Below are positions 14,925-22,209 of a stretch of 64,000 nucleotides of DNA, piece by piece. The stretch covers positions 372,225 through 436,224 of the forward strand of contig NZ_KI421500.1 in assembly GCF_000473145.1 (NCBI RefSeq), read 5' to 3'. The stretch comes from Leisingera daeponensis DSM 23529. Its GTDB lineage: Bacteria; Pseudomonadota; Alphaproteobacteria; Rhodobacterales; Rhodobacteraceae. The position numbers and the translations under genes were made by a program. Positions within the stretch are counted from its first letter, which is position 1. Each line of letters begins with the position of its first letter. Below the pieces are notes generated by a model that worked only from the letters and a program-made list of their open reading frames with translations, had not been told where the DNA came from and did not search any database.

Positions 14925-16727
14925 TCAGCCCGCCTTGTTCGAACCGGCAGCGGACCCGCGCGCAGAGGCCGCCTGTTCCGCCGCGCGCCATTCGGCATCC
15001 TGTCCGGCCTCGGCACTGGCGGCGGCCACGCAGACCTGGTTCCGCCCCTTCGCCTTGGCGGCGTACAGCGCCTCATCCGCGGCCCGCAGCAGGTCCTGCG
15101 GCAGCAGCCCGTGCGCCGGGTAATGCGCAACGCCGGCGGAAATGGTGATCTGCGGCAGCGTCTTTTCGCCATACCGCACGGTTATCTCCTCCACCCCCTG
15201 GCGCAGCAGTTCGGCGCGGGTCAGCGCATCTTCGGGGGTGACGCCCGGCAGGATCACGGTGAATTCCTCGCCGCCGGGGCGGCAGGCGGCCTCGCTGCCG
15301 TCGCAGGCCTTGTCCAGCACCGTGCTGACCGCCCGCAGCACCATGTCGCCCGCGTCATGGCCGTGGTTGTCGTTGAACTTCTTGAAGTGGTCCACATCCA
15401 CCGCAATCACGCTGAGGCGCGCGCAGTTCAGGGCGCTGCTGCTGAGGAACTTGCGCAGGCTTTCGGTCATGTGGCGGCGGTTGAACAGCCCGGTCAGCGG
15501 GTCGCGCACCGACTGGTCGTGCAGCTGGTCGCGCATCCGCACATTGGCAATCGCCATGCTGATCTGCTCGGCGCACATCTGCGCCAGCGGCTTGCAGGTG
15601 GAAAAATCGCCGGCCCGCGGCGGCATCGCCCGCAGGTGCATCAGCCCCACGGTCTCGCCATGGGCAAGGATCGGAAAGCAGAAATAGGGCCGCCCGTCAT
15701 GCGGCACCGCGTGGGCGCAGGTGAACTCCACCTCCGAGGCGCCGAATTCATAGGTGCGGCCGCGGCGCAAGCCCCAGCACTCGTCGGGCCGGATATGGTC
15801 CTTCAGCGCGCCGCCGTTCCAGCTGGCGCAGCCGTCCAGCACATCGCGGGAGTTGGAGAACACATAGATGCTGCCCTCGGCATCGGGCAGCAGGTGGCTC
15901 ATGAACTCCGACACCATCTTGAACAGCTCATCCAGCGAGCGGCAGGATTGCAGCCATTCGTTCAGCTCCCCCAGCAGTTTGACTTCGCGCGCCAGCTGCA
16001 TCTGGCTGGCCATGATCTCCTGATCCCTGGCGGCGCGCTGCTGCATCTGCCGCAGGCTGAACCGGTTGGTGCGGATGACGGCAAGGGAGACGATGCCGAT
16101 TGCCGCCACCATCACGGCTGACACCAGCGCCAGCGAGATCCGCACCCGGTTCAGGAAGGTCTCGCGCAGCGCGGTGATATCCGCATAGAACTCGATTGCC
16201 CCGGCAAACCGGCCGCCCTGCAGCACCGGGGTGTAAATCTCCGCCACGGTGCGGGTGGCTGCCATGGTGCCGGTGTCGCGGGTTTCAAATCCGTCGATCT
16301 GCGCCACCGGTTTGCTGCCCTGCGCGTAGTAGACCGCGCCCTTGGCCACGATCTGCTGGAAATAGGGTTCGCGGTTCACCGTGCCGATGTCGGCAGGGCG
16401 GGTGGACCACAGCACGCGCCCGTCCGCCTGAAACAGCTTGATCCGGTAGGCTTCGGTGGTTTCCGGCAGCAGCGACAGGTATTCGGTATCATGCGTGTCC
16501 AGATGGCCGGACAGGAACGTGCCGCCGCCATCTTCCAGGTGGAGAAGGATCCGGCGGCGCCAGTCGGTTGCCTGCTTGCGCAGGTCGGCCTCCAGCATCC
16601 GGTCGACAACCGGGGCGGGGAGGGCATAGACCGCCCAGGCCGACAGCGCGGCTGCTGCCAGCAGCACCAGCAGCAGCGAATAGGTCTTGAGGAGGGGCAG
16701 CAGATGCCCGGCGCGCTGATTTGCCAT
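14925..16727 (-). CDS. Membrane sensor with GAF and GGDEF domains (diguanylate cyclase)
   Basis: A 600-residue protein. Residues 12-34 and about 195-220 are membrane helices around an extracytoplasmic sensor with a PAS/Cache-like strand order (YRIKLFQADGRVLWST...GAIEFYADI). A GAF-like region spans about 255-395 and a GGDEF domain about 405-560. The active site is GGEEF at 485-489 with DPLTGLFNRR and the DHFKKFNDNHGHDAGD metal loop, so c-di-GMP synthesis is expected. The inhibitory RxxD site upstream reads DGSE, so feedback control of the usual kind is probably missing. It is divergent from uvrD across about 200 bases. Confidence 0.92.
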   Translation of the reverse strand: MANQRAGHLLPLLKTYSLLLVLLAAAALSAWAVYALPAPVVDRMLEADLRKQATDWRRRILLHLEDGGGTFLSGHLDTHDTEYLSLLPETTEAYRIKLFQADGRVLWSTRPADIGTVNREPYFQQIVAKGAVYYAQGSKPVAQIDGFETRDTGTMAATRTVAEIYTPVLQGGRFAGAIEFYADITALRETFLNRVRISLALVSAVMVAAIGIVSLAVIRTNRFSLRQMQQRAARDQEIMASQMQLAREVKLLGELNEWLQSCRSLDELFKMVSEFMSHLLPDAEGSIYVFSNSRDVLDGCASWNGGALKDHIRPDECWGLRRGRTYEFGASEVEFTCAHAVPHDGRPYFCFPILAHGETVGLMHLRAMPPRAGDFSTCKPLAQMCAEQISMAIANVRMRDQLHDQSVRDPLTGLFNRRHMTESLRKFLSSSALNCARLSVIAVDVDHFKKFNDNHGHDAGDMVLRAVSTVLDKACDGSEAACRPGGEEFTVILPGVTPEDALTRAELLRQGVEEITVRYGEKTLPQITISAGVAHYPAHGLLPQDLLRAADEALYAAKAKGRNQVCVAAASAEAGQDAEWRAAEQAASARGSAAGSNKAG

Positions 16728-16935
16728 TCAGATCACTTGCTACGACATGTTTCACCCCAGGGTTGCATGCAAGCCTTGCGGTTTTGTGAATCGGGCGGCC
16801 CTGAGCGGCGGAATTTCCCGCGAACACCTGTCAAATCCGCGCTTTCCCGGGGCTGGCGCCTGCAAACCGGACTCGTGTGAACAGAGTGTGAACGTCCTCT
16901 TTCCGCCGCCGCTGAATCACGCTAGGATCACGGCC

Positions 16936-19305
16936 ATGAGCAGTTTCGACGAAATGGACGCCTTTGAGGGCGCATCGCTGTCGGCCCGCGCCATGCAGGC
17001 GCGGCCGATGCCGTATCTGGACAGCCTCAACCCCGCTCAGCGGGAAGCGGTTGAATGCCTTGATGGTCCGGTCTTGATGCTGGCAGGTGCGGGCACCGGC
17101 AAGACCAAGGCGCTGACCACCCGCATCGTGCACCTCCTCAGCACCGGCCGGGCGCGCCCGAACGAGATTCTGTCGGTGACCTTCACCAACAAGGCCGCGC
17201 GCGAAATGAAGGAGCGGGTGGGCGCCCTGCTGGGCCAGGCGGTCGAGGGGATGCCGTGGCTCGGCACCTTCCACTCGATCTGCGTCAAGCTGCTGCGCCG
17301 CCATGCGGAACTGGCAGGGCTGAAATCAAACTTCACCATCCTCGACACCGACGACCAGATCCGCCTGCTCAAGCAGCTGATTCAGGCCGCGGGCATCGAC
17401 GACAAGCGCTGGCCCGCGCGGATGCTGGCCGGCATCATCGACGACTGGAAAAACCGCGCGCTGACGCCGGACAGGGTGCCTGCCGCCGATGCCGGCGCCT
17501 ACAACAACCGCGGTACCGGGTTCTATGCCCAGTACCAGACCCGCCTGCGCGAGCTGAACGCGGTCGATTTCGGCGATCTGCTGCTGCACATGGTGACGAT
17601 CTTCCAGAACCATCCGGACGTGCTGGAGCAGTACCAGCGCTGGTTCCGCTACATCATGGTGGACGAATACCAGGATACCAACGTCGCCCAGTACCTGTGG
17701 CTGCGGCTCTTGGCGGGCAAGCACAAGAACGTCTGCTGCGTCGGCGACGACGACCAGTCGATCTATGGCTGGCGCGGTGCCGAGGTCGGCAACATCCTGC
17801 GGTTCGAGAAAGATTTTCCCGGCGCCATGGTGGTGCGGCTGGAGCAGAACTACCGTTCCACCGGCCATATCCTTGCCGCCGCCGCGGGCGTCATCCGCGG
17901 CAACCAGGGCCGATTGGGCAAAGAGCTGTGGACCGAGGCCGGCGACGGCGAGAAGGTCCGCCTGATCGGCCATTGGGACGGCGAGGAAGAGGCCCGCTGG
18001 ATCGGCGAGGAGATCGAGGCGATGCAGCGCGGCACCCGGGGCCAGGCGCCGCTGGGGCTCGACCAGATGGCGATTCTGGTGCGCGCCTCCCACCAGATGC
18101 GCGCGTTCGAGGACCGCTTCCTGACTATCGGCCTGCCGTACCGGGTCATCGGCGGTCCGCGCTTTTACGAGCGGATGGAGATCCGCGACGCGATGGCCTA
18201 TTTCCGCATTGTGGTTTCCCCTGACGACGATCTGGCGTTTGAGCGCATCGTCAACACCCCAAAGCGCGGCCTCGGCGACAAGGCGCAGCAGACCATCCAG
18301 GGGCTGGCGCGCGAACATGGCGTCTCTCTGGTGGAGGGCGCGCGGATCGCGGTGGAAAGCGGCCAGATCAAGGGCAAGGGCGGCGGCGCCCTGCGCGAAC
18401 TGGCCGAGGGCATCGCCCGCTGGGGCCGCATGGCGGGCGATCCGGACATCACCCATATGGAGCTGGCCGAGATCATCCTGGACGAGTCCGGCTACACCGC
18501 CATGTGGCAGAACGACAAAACCCCGGAGGCCCCCGGCCGTCTGGAAAACCTCAAGGAACTGGTGAAGGCGCTGGAGTCGTTTGAGAACCTCCAGGGCTTC
18601 CTCGAACATGTCAGCCTGGTGATGGACAACGACAAGCAGGACGCGGACGAGAAGGTCTCGATCATGACCCTGCACGCGGCCAAGGGCCTGGAGTTCCCCG
18701 CCGTCTTCCTGCCGGGCTGGGAGGACGGCTTGTTCCCGTCGCAGCGCTCGATGGATGAAAGCGGCCTGAAAGGCTTGGAGGAAGAGCGCCGCCTTGCCTA
18801 TGTCGGCATCACCCGCGCCGAACAGATCTGCACCATCTCATTCGCCGGCAACCGCCGGGTGTTCGGCCAGTGGCAATCGCAGCTGCCCTCGCGGTTCATT
18901 GACGAGCTGCCGGAGGAGCATGTCGAGGTGCTGACCCCGCCGGGCCTTTATGGCGGCGGCTACGGCGCGGCGGCGCCCGGTGCCGCGATGGGGGCAGGGC
19001 AGGTGCGGTCCTCCATCGAGGAGAAGATGGCGCAGGCCGATGGCTACAACTCCCCCGGCTGGAAACGGATGCAGGCCCGCGCCGGCCAGCGCGGCCTGTC
19101 GCAGCCCAAGGAAAGCAAGCATCAGGTGATCGACCTGACCGCCACCTCCAGCTTCACTCTGGGAGAGCGCGTGTTCCACCAGAAGTTCGGCTATGGCGCT
19201 ATCACCGGCATCGAGGGCGACAAGCTGGAAGTGGATTTCGAAAAGGCCGGCACCAAGAAAGTGGTCGCCCGTTTCGTCTCAACCCCGGACGACGTTCCGT
19301 TCTGA
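16936..19305 (+). CDS. uvrD: UvrD/PcrA-type DNA helicase
   Basis: A 789-residue superfamily 1A 3'-5' helicase used in nucleotide excision and mismatch repair. The Walker A motif AGAGTGKT carries Lys56; motif II is MVDEYQDTN, motif III GDDDQSIYGWRGA, motif IV LEQNYRST, motif V MTLHAAKGLEF and motif VI YVGITRAEQ. The last 55 residues (HQVIDLTATSSFTLGERVFHQKFGYG...) match the Tudor-like RNA polymerase-binding tail of UvrD/PcrA. The ATG at 16936 follows a short divergent region shared with the GGDEF gene. Confidence 0.97.
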   Translation: MSSFDEMDAFEGASLSARAMQARPMPYLDSLNPAQREAVECLDGPVLMLAGAGTGKTKALTTRIVHLLSTGRARPNEILSVTFTNKAAREMKERVGALLGQAVEGMPWLGTFHSICVKLLRRHAELAGLKSNFTILDTDDQIRLLKQLIQAAGIDDKRWPARMLAGIIDDWKNRALTPDRVPAADAGAYNNRGTGFYAQYQTRLRELNAVDFGDLLLHMVTIFQNHPDVLEQYQRWFRYIMVDEYQDTNVAQYLWLRLLAGKHKNVCCVGDDDQSIYGWRGAEVGNILRFEKDFPGAMVVRLEQNYRSTGHILAAAAGVIRGNQGRLGKELWTEAGDGEKVRLIGHWDGEEEARWIGEEIEAMQRGTRGQAPLGLDQMAILVRASHQMRAFEDRFLTIGLPYRVIGGPRFYERMEIRDAMAYFRIVVSPDDDLAFERIVNTPKRGLGDKAQQTIQGLAREHGVSLVEGARIAVESGQIKGKGGGALRELAEGIARWGRMAGDPDITHMELAEIILDESGYTAMWQNDKTPEAPGRLENLKELVKALESFENLQGFLEHVSLVMDNDKQDADEKVSIMTLHAAKGLEFPAVFLPGWEDGLFPSQRSMDESGLKGLEEERRLAYVGITRAEQICTISFAGNRRVFGQWQSQLPSRFIDELPEEHVEVLTPPGLYGGGYGAAAPGAAMGAGQVRSSIEEKMAQADGYNSPGWKRMQARAGQRGLSQPKESKHQVIDLTATSSFTLGERVFHQKFGYGAITGIEGDKLEVDFEKAGTKKVVARFVSTPDDVPF

Positions 19306-19317
19306 TCAGCGCTTTGG

Positions 19318-19406
19318 CGCCGGCTGTGCCGGCGGATCGGATCGCAGGGCGATCCGATCCGGGCGCGGGGGCGGCGGGCAGCTCGGCTGCCCGCCGCCCC
19401 CGCGCC
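19318..19406. repeat. Three stacked perfect hairpins downstream of uvrD
   Basis: Three perfect inverted repeats stand almost back to back, each with a three-base spacer: 7 bp at 19318-19324 with 19328-19334, 12 bp at 19334-19345 with 19349-19360, and 21 bp at 19362-19382 with 19386-19406. Stem length rises with distance from the gene. No T-run follows. They may end uvrD transcription or protect the 3' end, and they also lie beyond the small RNA cluster that comes from the other side. Confidence 0.75.
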
Positions 19407-19523
19407 ACCCCCAGCCTCTGAGGAAAGCGCGGCAGCGGCAGGCCTTTTGCCTGGCTGCAGCCGTTTGCCTGCAGCATGCCTTCGGCACGCCGCGGGCCTT
19501 GATTTGATGTCCTGAAAAACAAG

Positions 19524-19563
19524 AAACGGCGGCGCCCAGGGAGGAGGAGGGGCACCGCCGTTC
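19524..19563 (-). ncRNA. CcsR-like small RNA hairpin 4
   Basis: Stem AACGGCGG/CCGCCGTT with further pairing; the minus-strand loop shows CCCCTCCTCCTCCCT. After the stem the minus strand continues TTCTTGTTTTTC, a likely terminator for the whole transcript. It is the last of four hairpins that share the loop motif. Confidence 0.7.
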
Positions 19564-19570
19564 TGTCAAA

Positions 19571-19602
19571 CACCAGGGAAAAGGGAGGAGGAGACCCTGG
19601 TG
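19571..19602 (-). ncRNA. CcsR-like small RNA hairpin 3
   Basis: Perfect 8-bp stem CACCAGGG/CCCTGGTG with the motif CTCCTCCTCCC in the minus-strand loop. See hairpin 1 for context. Confidence 0.75.
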
Positions 19603-19634
19603 ATCCAAACCCGGCTATTAGACCGGTATAGGGT

Positions 19635-19668
19635 GCGGCGGCATCAGGGAGGAGGAGGATGCCGCCGC
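19635..19668 (-). ncRNA. CcsR-like small RNA hairpin 2
   Basis: Perfect 10-bp stem GCGGCGGCAT/ATGCCGCCGC with the motif CCTCCTCCTCCC in the minus-strand loop. See hairpin 1 for context. Confidence 0.75.
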
Positions 19669-19674
19669 GTAGCA

Positions 19675-19708
19675 CAGGCTCTTCAAAGGGAGGAGGAGGA
19701 AGAGCCTG
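19675..19708 (-). ncRNA. CcsR-like small RNA hairpin 1
   Basis: Perfect 9-bp stem CAGGCTCTT/AAGAGCCTG whose minus-strand loop carries CCTCCTCCTCCC. Four such hairpins with unrelated stems but the same loop follow the DUF1127 gene. In Rhodobacter sphaeroides the same arrangement is known: CcsR1-4 (cuckoo RNAs), processed from a stress-induced transcript with the DUF1127 gene ccaF1, and using CCUCCUCCC as an anti-Shine-Dalgarno-like seed. Homology is inferred from motif, copy number and position. Confidence 0.8.
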
Positions 19709-19715
19709 ATCTCTA

Positions 19716-19925
19716 TCAGTTGTTCTCGTATGCGGCCTGGTAGGCGACGCGCTTGATTTCGCAGCGGCTCAGCCCCAGGTCCGCCAGCTCGCGGCCTGAC
19801 AGCGCCGACAGCTCATTGACGGTCTGGCGGTACAGGCGGTAGCGGGAGGCCTTCGCCAGCATCGCATTCAGGAAGCCGACCGGGGATGCCACGCTCACTG
19901 CGGAGATTTGATGTGCTGCAGCCAT
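19716..19925 (-). CDS. DUF1127 small protein, CcaF1-like
   Basis: A 69-residue basic protein with the DUF1127 arginine-rich helix pattern in its second half (YRLYRQTVNELSALSGRELADLGLSRCEIKRVAYQAA). In Rhodobacter the equivalent gene, ccaF1, encodes a small RNA-binding protein that affects maturation and turnover of the CcsR RNAs with which it is co-transcribed. Here it is followed at once by four CcsR-like hairpins, so the same role is likely. An AAGGA ribosome site precedes the ATG. A heat-shock sigma-type promoter candidate lies about 140 bases upstream. Confidence 0.88.
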   Translation of the reverse strand: MAAAHQISAVSVASPVGFLNAMLAKASRYRLYRQTVNELSALSGRELADLGLSRCEIKRVAYQAAYENN

Positions 19926-20067
19926 GGTTTCGTTCCTTCATCCAGCCGTTTCGTCATCTGCGTCTTGCGCCTCATTGGCGCCGCTTGAGCCATAATTTAG
20001 GGATCTCCCCAGAAGTCGCAATCCCGTGCTTCGTCAATGCTGCTATGCAGCATCTGCATGGGTGACG

Positions 20068-20094
20068 TATGGGTATGTAACTGGAATATGACAA
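20068..20094 (-). promoter_or_regulatory. Possible RpoH-type promoter for the DUF1127/CcsR transcript
   Basis: On the minus strand TTGTCA and CCCATA are separated by 15 bases, resembling the alphaproteobacterial RpoH pattern (CTTG-like -35, CCCAT-like -10). Known CcsR loci are RpoHI/RpoHII-controlled, which favours it. It implies a leader of about 135 bases. Reading by eye only. Confidence 0.4.
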
Positions 20095-20289
20095 CAATTT
20101 CGGCAACCGCTTACGCATCTGTATAATTATGCGGCACCGTGCGGCGGTTTTTGCATGGCGCTCAGCGCTGTCTGTTGACAAGCGCCGCCGCCGGTCCCCG
20201 CGGCCCGAGTGCGGCAATCGGGCCCGGCGGGTTCCCCGCGCCGCCGCCGCCGCATATATAAGGCGCGAAGAACACGCAGGAGAGCAGAC

Positions 20290-21354
20290 ATGCCGGTCAC
20301 CCAGGATCAGATTCACGCAGTGCTGGAGCGGCTGGCCCTGCCGGATGGCGGCACGCTGGTTTCGCGCGACATGCTGCGGGCGCTGCGCATCGAGGGCAGC
20401 AGGGTCAGCTTCGTGATCGAGGCCCCGAGCCTTGAGATCGCCAAGCTGATGGAGCCGCTGCGCAAGGCGGCCGAGGCGGCGGTGCTCTCGCTTGACGGTG
20501 TCGAAGCCGTCTCCGCCGCGCTGACCGCCCACGCTCCGCAGCGGCCTGCGCCCAGCCTCAAGGTCGGCGGCCACCCGAAACCGCAGGCAGAGCCGCTGAA
20601 GCCCGCAGGCGTCAAGCGCATCCTGGCCATTGCCTCCGGCAAGGGCGGGGTGGGGAAGTCCACCGTGTCCTCCAACCTCGCCGTGGCGCTAGCCCGGCAG
20701 GGCCGCAAGGTCGGGCTGCTGGATGCCGATATCTACGGCCCCTCCCAGCCGCGGATGATGGGCGCCAAGGGCCGCCCCGCCAGCCCCGACGGCAAGACCA
20801 TCGAACCGCTGCATGCGCATGGCGTCACGCTGATGTCGATCGGCTTCATGCTGGAGGAGGGCAAGGCGGTGGTCTGGCGCGGCCCGATGCTGATGGGCGC
20901 GCTGCAGCAGATGCTGGGCCAGGTGAACTGGGGCGAGCTGGACGTGCTGATCGTCGACCTGCCGCCCGGCACCGGCGACGTGCAGCTGACGCTCTGCACC
21001 AAGGCGGAACTGTCCGGCGCCATCGTCGTTTCCACCCCGCAGGACGTGGCGCTGCTGGACGCGCGCAAGGCGCTGGACATGTTCAACACACTGAAGACCC
21101 CGGTTTTGGGGCTGATCGAGAACATGTCCTTCTTCACCTGCCCGGACTGCGGCGGCGAGCATCACATCTTCGGCCACGGCGGTGTTGCGGCTGAGGCCGA
21201 GGCTCTGGGCCTGCCGCTCCTGGGCGCGCTGCCGATTGATCTGGAGACCCGGCTGGCGGGCGACAGCGGCACCCCCGTCGCGGCAGGGGAGGGGCCGATG
21301 GCCCAGGCCTATGCCCGGATCGCGGAGGGGCTGGTTCGGGGCGGCATGGCCTGA
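20290..21354 (+). CDS. mrp: Mrp/ApbC/NBP35-type iron-sulfur carrier ATPase
   Basis: A 354-residue P-loop ATPase that carries and inserts Fe-S clusters. Residues 1-80 are a MIP18/DUF59 domain; the ATPase follows from about 108, with the deviant Walker [10 protein letters not shown] (Lys118 and Lys123), [12 protein letters not shown], and DLPPGTGD. The cluster-binding CxxC is in [10 protein letters not shown] ribosome site AGGAG is about ten bases before the ATG. It is followed by a terminator and then the long dcw leader, so it is not part of dcw. Confidence 0.95.
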   Translation: MPVTQDQIHAVLERLALPDGGTLVSRDMLRALRIEGSRVSFVIEAPSLEIAKLMEPLRKAAEAAVLSLDGVEAVSAALTAHAPQRPAPSLKVGGHPKPQAEPLKPAGVKRILAIASGKGGVGKSTVSSNLAVALARQGRKVGLLDADIYGPSQPRMMGAKGRPASPDGKTIEPLHAHGVTLMSIGFMLEEGKAVVWRGPMLMGALQQMLGQVNWGELDVLIVDLPPGTGDVQLTLCTKAELSGAIVVSTPQDVALLDARKALDMFNTLKTPVLGLIENMSFFTCPDCGGEHHIFGHGGVAAEAEALGLPLLGALPIDLETRLAGDSGTPVAAGEGPMAQAYARIAEGLVRGGMA

Positions 21355-21409
21355 GGCCCTGCGGGCACGCACGTATTCTCTCTAATATATGATGGCACCT
21401 TGCACCGGA

Positions 21410-21434
21410 TGGCCCGCCCCTGTGGCGGGCCTTC
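21410..21434 (+). terminator. Terminator of mrp
   Basis: Perfect 8-bp stem GGCCCGCC/GGCGGGCC with loop CCTGT followed by TTCT. It separates mrp from the dcw leader. Confidence 0.65.
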
Positions 21435-21454
21435 TGCTGCCGGCGGCCCGCACA

Positions 21455-21607
21455 TGGGCGCTGATGGGACAGGCTGCCGGTCCTGGGACCGGATGGGGCA
21501 GGCCGCCCGGGACACCGGCCCGCGGGGCGCGCGGGATCCCATGGGAACGCTGGGAATTCACGGGACCTGCGGGAAATCATGGGCGCCATGGGAAATCATG
21601 GCCCTTT
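21455..21607 (+). promoter_or_regulatory. Array of MraZ-type boxes upstream of dcw
   Basis: YGGGN pentamers recur in phase. From 21532 they start at 21532, 21542, 21551, 21561, 21570, 21580, 21589 and (TGGCC) 21599, with steps alternating 10 and 9 bases, which makes four 19-base units. Boxes in the same phase also occur at 21455, 21465, 21484, 21494 and 21523. In E. coli MraZ binds TGGGN repeats set 10 bases apart before mraZ. Assignment as a MraZ operator is inference from motif and place. Confidence 0.6.
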
Positions 21608-21623
21608 TCTCCATCCATTTCCT

Positions 21624-21663
21624 CTTGCCAGCACGAATCACCCCGTGCTGAAACGCTGGCAAG
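21624..21663 (+). other. Compound hairpin in the dcw leader
   Basis: A 9-bp outer stem (CTTGCCAGC at 21624-21632 with GCTGGCAAG at 21655-21663) encloses an alternative inner pairing AGCACG/CGTGCT that uses some of the same bases. It could be a leader RNA structure or a DNA inverted repeat. Confidence 0.45.
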
Positions 21664-21877
21664 GAGAATTTCTGGTGCAAAGGCGCGGGCTGATTTGAGA
21701 ACGTTAGGGGAACATCAGTGAAATCTGCGAGTCTCTCGCCGGAATCGCGGGAAACTATGGGAAAAAAATTGCAGCCGCAACTCCCCTCTACATGTAGTGT
21801 TTGTTTCTGGTTTTCTCACAACAAGTTCCGAATTTGGCCCTGAGTAGACCGCGAATCTGGGCCGAATCTGCGGATTC
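21635..21877. promoter_or_regulatory. Cluster of six GANTC (CcrM-type) sites
   Basis: GANTC occurs at 21635, 21729, 21742, 21853, 21864 and 21873. At this GC content about one would be expected in 243 bases. In alphaproteobacteria CcrM methylates GANTC, and GcrA uses methylated sites in promoters of division genes. The sites are certain; their use is inferred. Confidence 0.55.
21748..21762 (+). promoter_or_regulatory. MraZ-type box pair
   Basis: CGGGA at 21748 and TGGGA at 21758, spaced exactly 10 bases as in the E. coli mraZ operator. It stands apart from the large array. Confidence 0.45.
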
Positions 21878-21913
21878 TCTGTCAAGAGCTTGGCGGTATT
21901 GGGCAGAAAACAG

Positions 21914-21944
21914 TTGCAGGGCCATCAATTCCCATAGTATCCCT
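21914..21944 (+). promoter_or_regulatory. Candidate dcw promoter with inverted MraZ-type boxes
   Basis: TTGCAG at 21914 and TATCCC at 21938 are spaced 18 bases. Over the -10 area lie TCCCA (21930) and TCCCT (21940), the reverse complement of two boxes 10 bases apart, so a repressor bound there would block the polymerase. Start would be near 21950. This is a reading by eye; promoters further upstream in the leader are possible. Confidence 0.35.
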
Positions 21945-21949
21945 ATTTC

Positions 21950-22160
21950 ATCAGATGAGACGAGGGACGGGGCGCCAAACGACCCCAAGCCGAAAAAACA
22001 AAACAAGCAGGTTTCATACAGGCCTTCGCTTTCATCGAACCAAGAGATCCGGCGCGCGAGCGAGCAGACATCCCCCCAGGTGGCGCGTGCAGTCGGACAT
22101 CCCGCAAAGCGGGCCAAGGCGGCGGGTTGATCAGTGGCAGCAGATCAACCCGCCCCTTTT
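21950..22160 (+). ncRNA. UpsM-like leader RNA of the dcw operon
   Basis: The stretch before mraZ is long, lower in GC than its surroundings and ends in a strong intrinsic terminator at 22121-22160, about 50 bases before the mraZ start. In Rhodobacter sphaeroides the dcw cluster has an extended leader from which an abundant RNA of about 200 bases, UpsM, is released. A transcript from the candidate promoter to this terminator would be about 210 bases. The 5' end is a guess. Confidence 0.5.
22121..22160 (+). terminator. Intrinsic terminator in the mraZ leader
   Basis: Perfect 12-bp stem GGCGGGTTGATC/GATCAACCCGCC (22121-22132 with 22143-22154), 10-base loop, then CCTTTT. It lies inside the transcription unit of dcw, so it should attenuate or create a short RNA. 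Confidence 0.85.
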
Positions 22161-22209
22161 CATTCTGGGGGACGGATTAACGCGAGGGACGCGCGAAAAG
22201 GACGGGAAA

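Noticed and set aside
13803..16121. Plus-strand open frame of 772 codons
   Set aside because: Antisense to the lactate dehydrogenase family gene and the GGDEF gene; composition is typical of a shadow frame.
19500..19715. GGGAGGAGGAGG runs read as plus-strand ribosome sites of small genes
   Set aside because: Each run sits in the loop of a perfect hairpin and no start codon with an open frame follows; the minus-strand CcsR-like reading explains all four.
21788..22130. Open frames of about 109 codons on both strands in the dcw leader
   Set aside because: They lie in the lower-GC leader, have no ribosome site or family pattern, and are better explained by a non-coding leader RNA.
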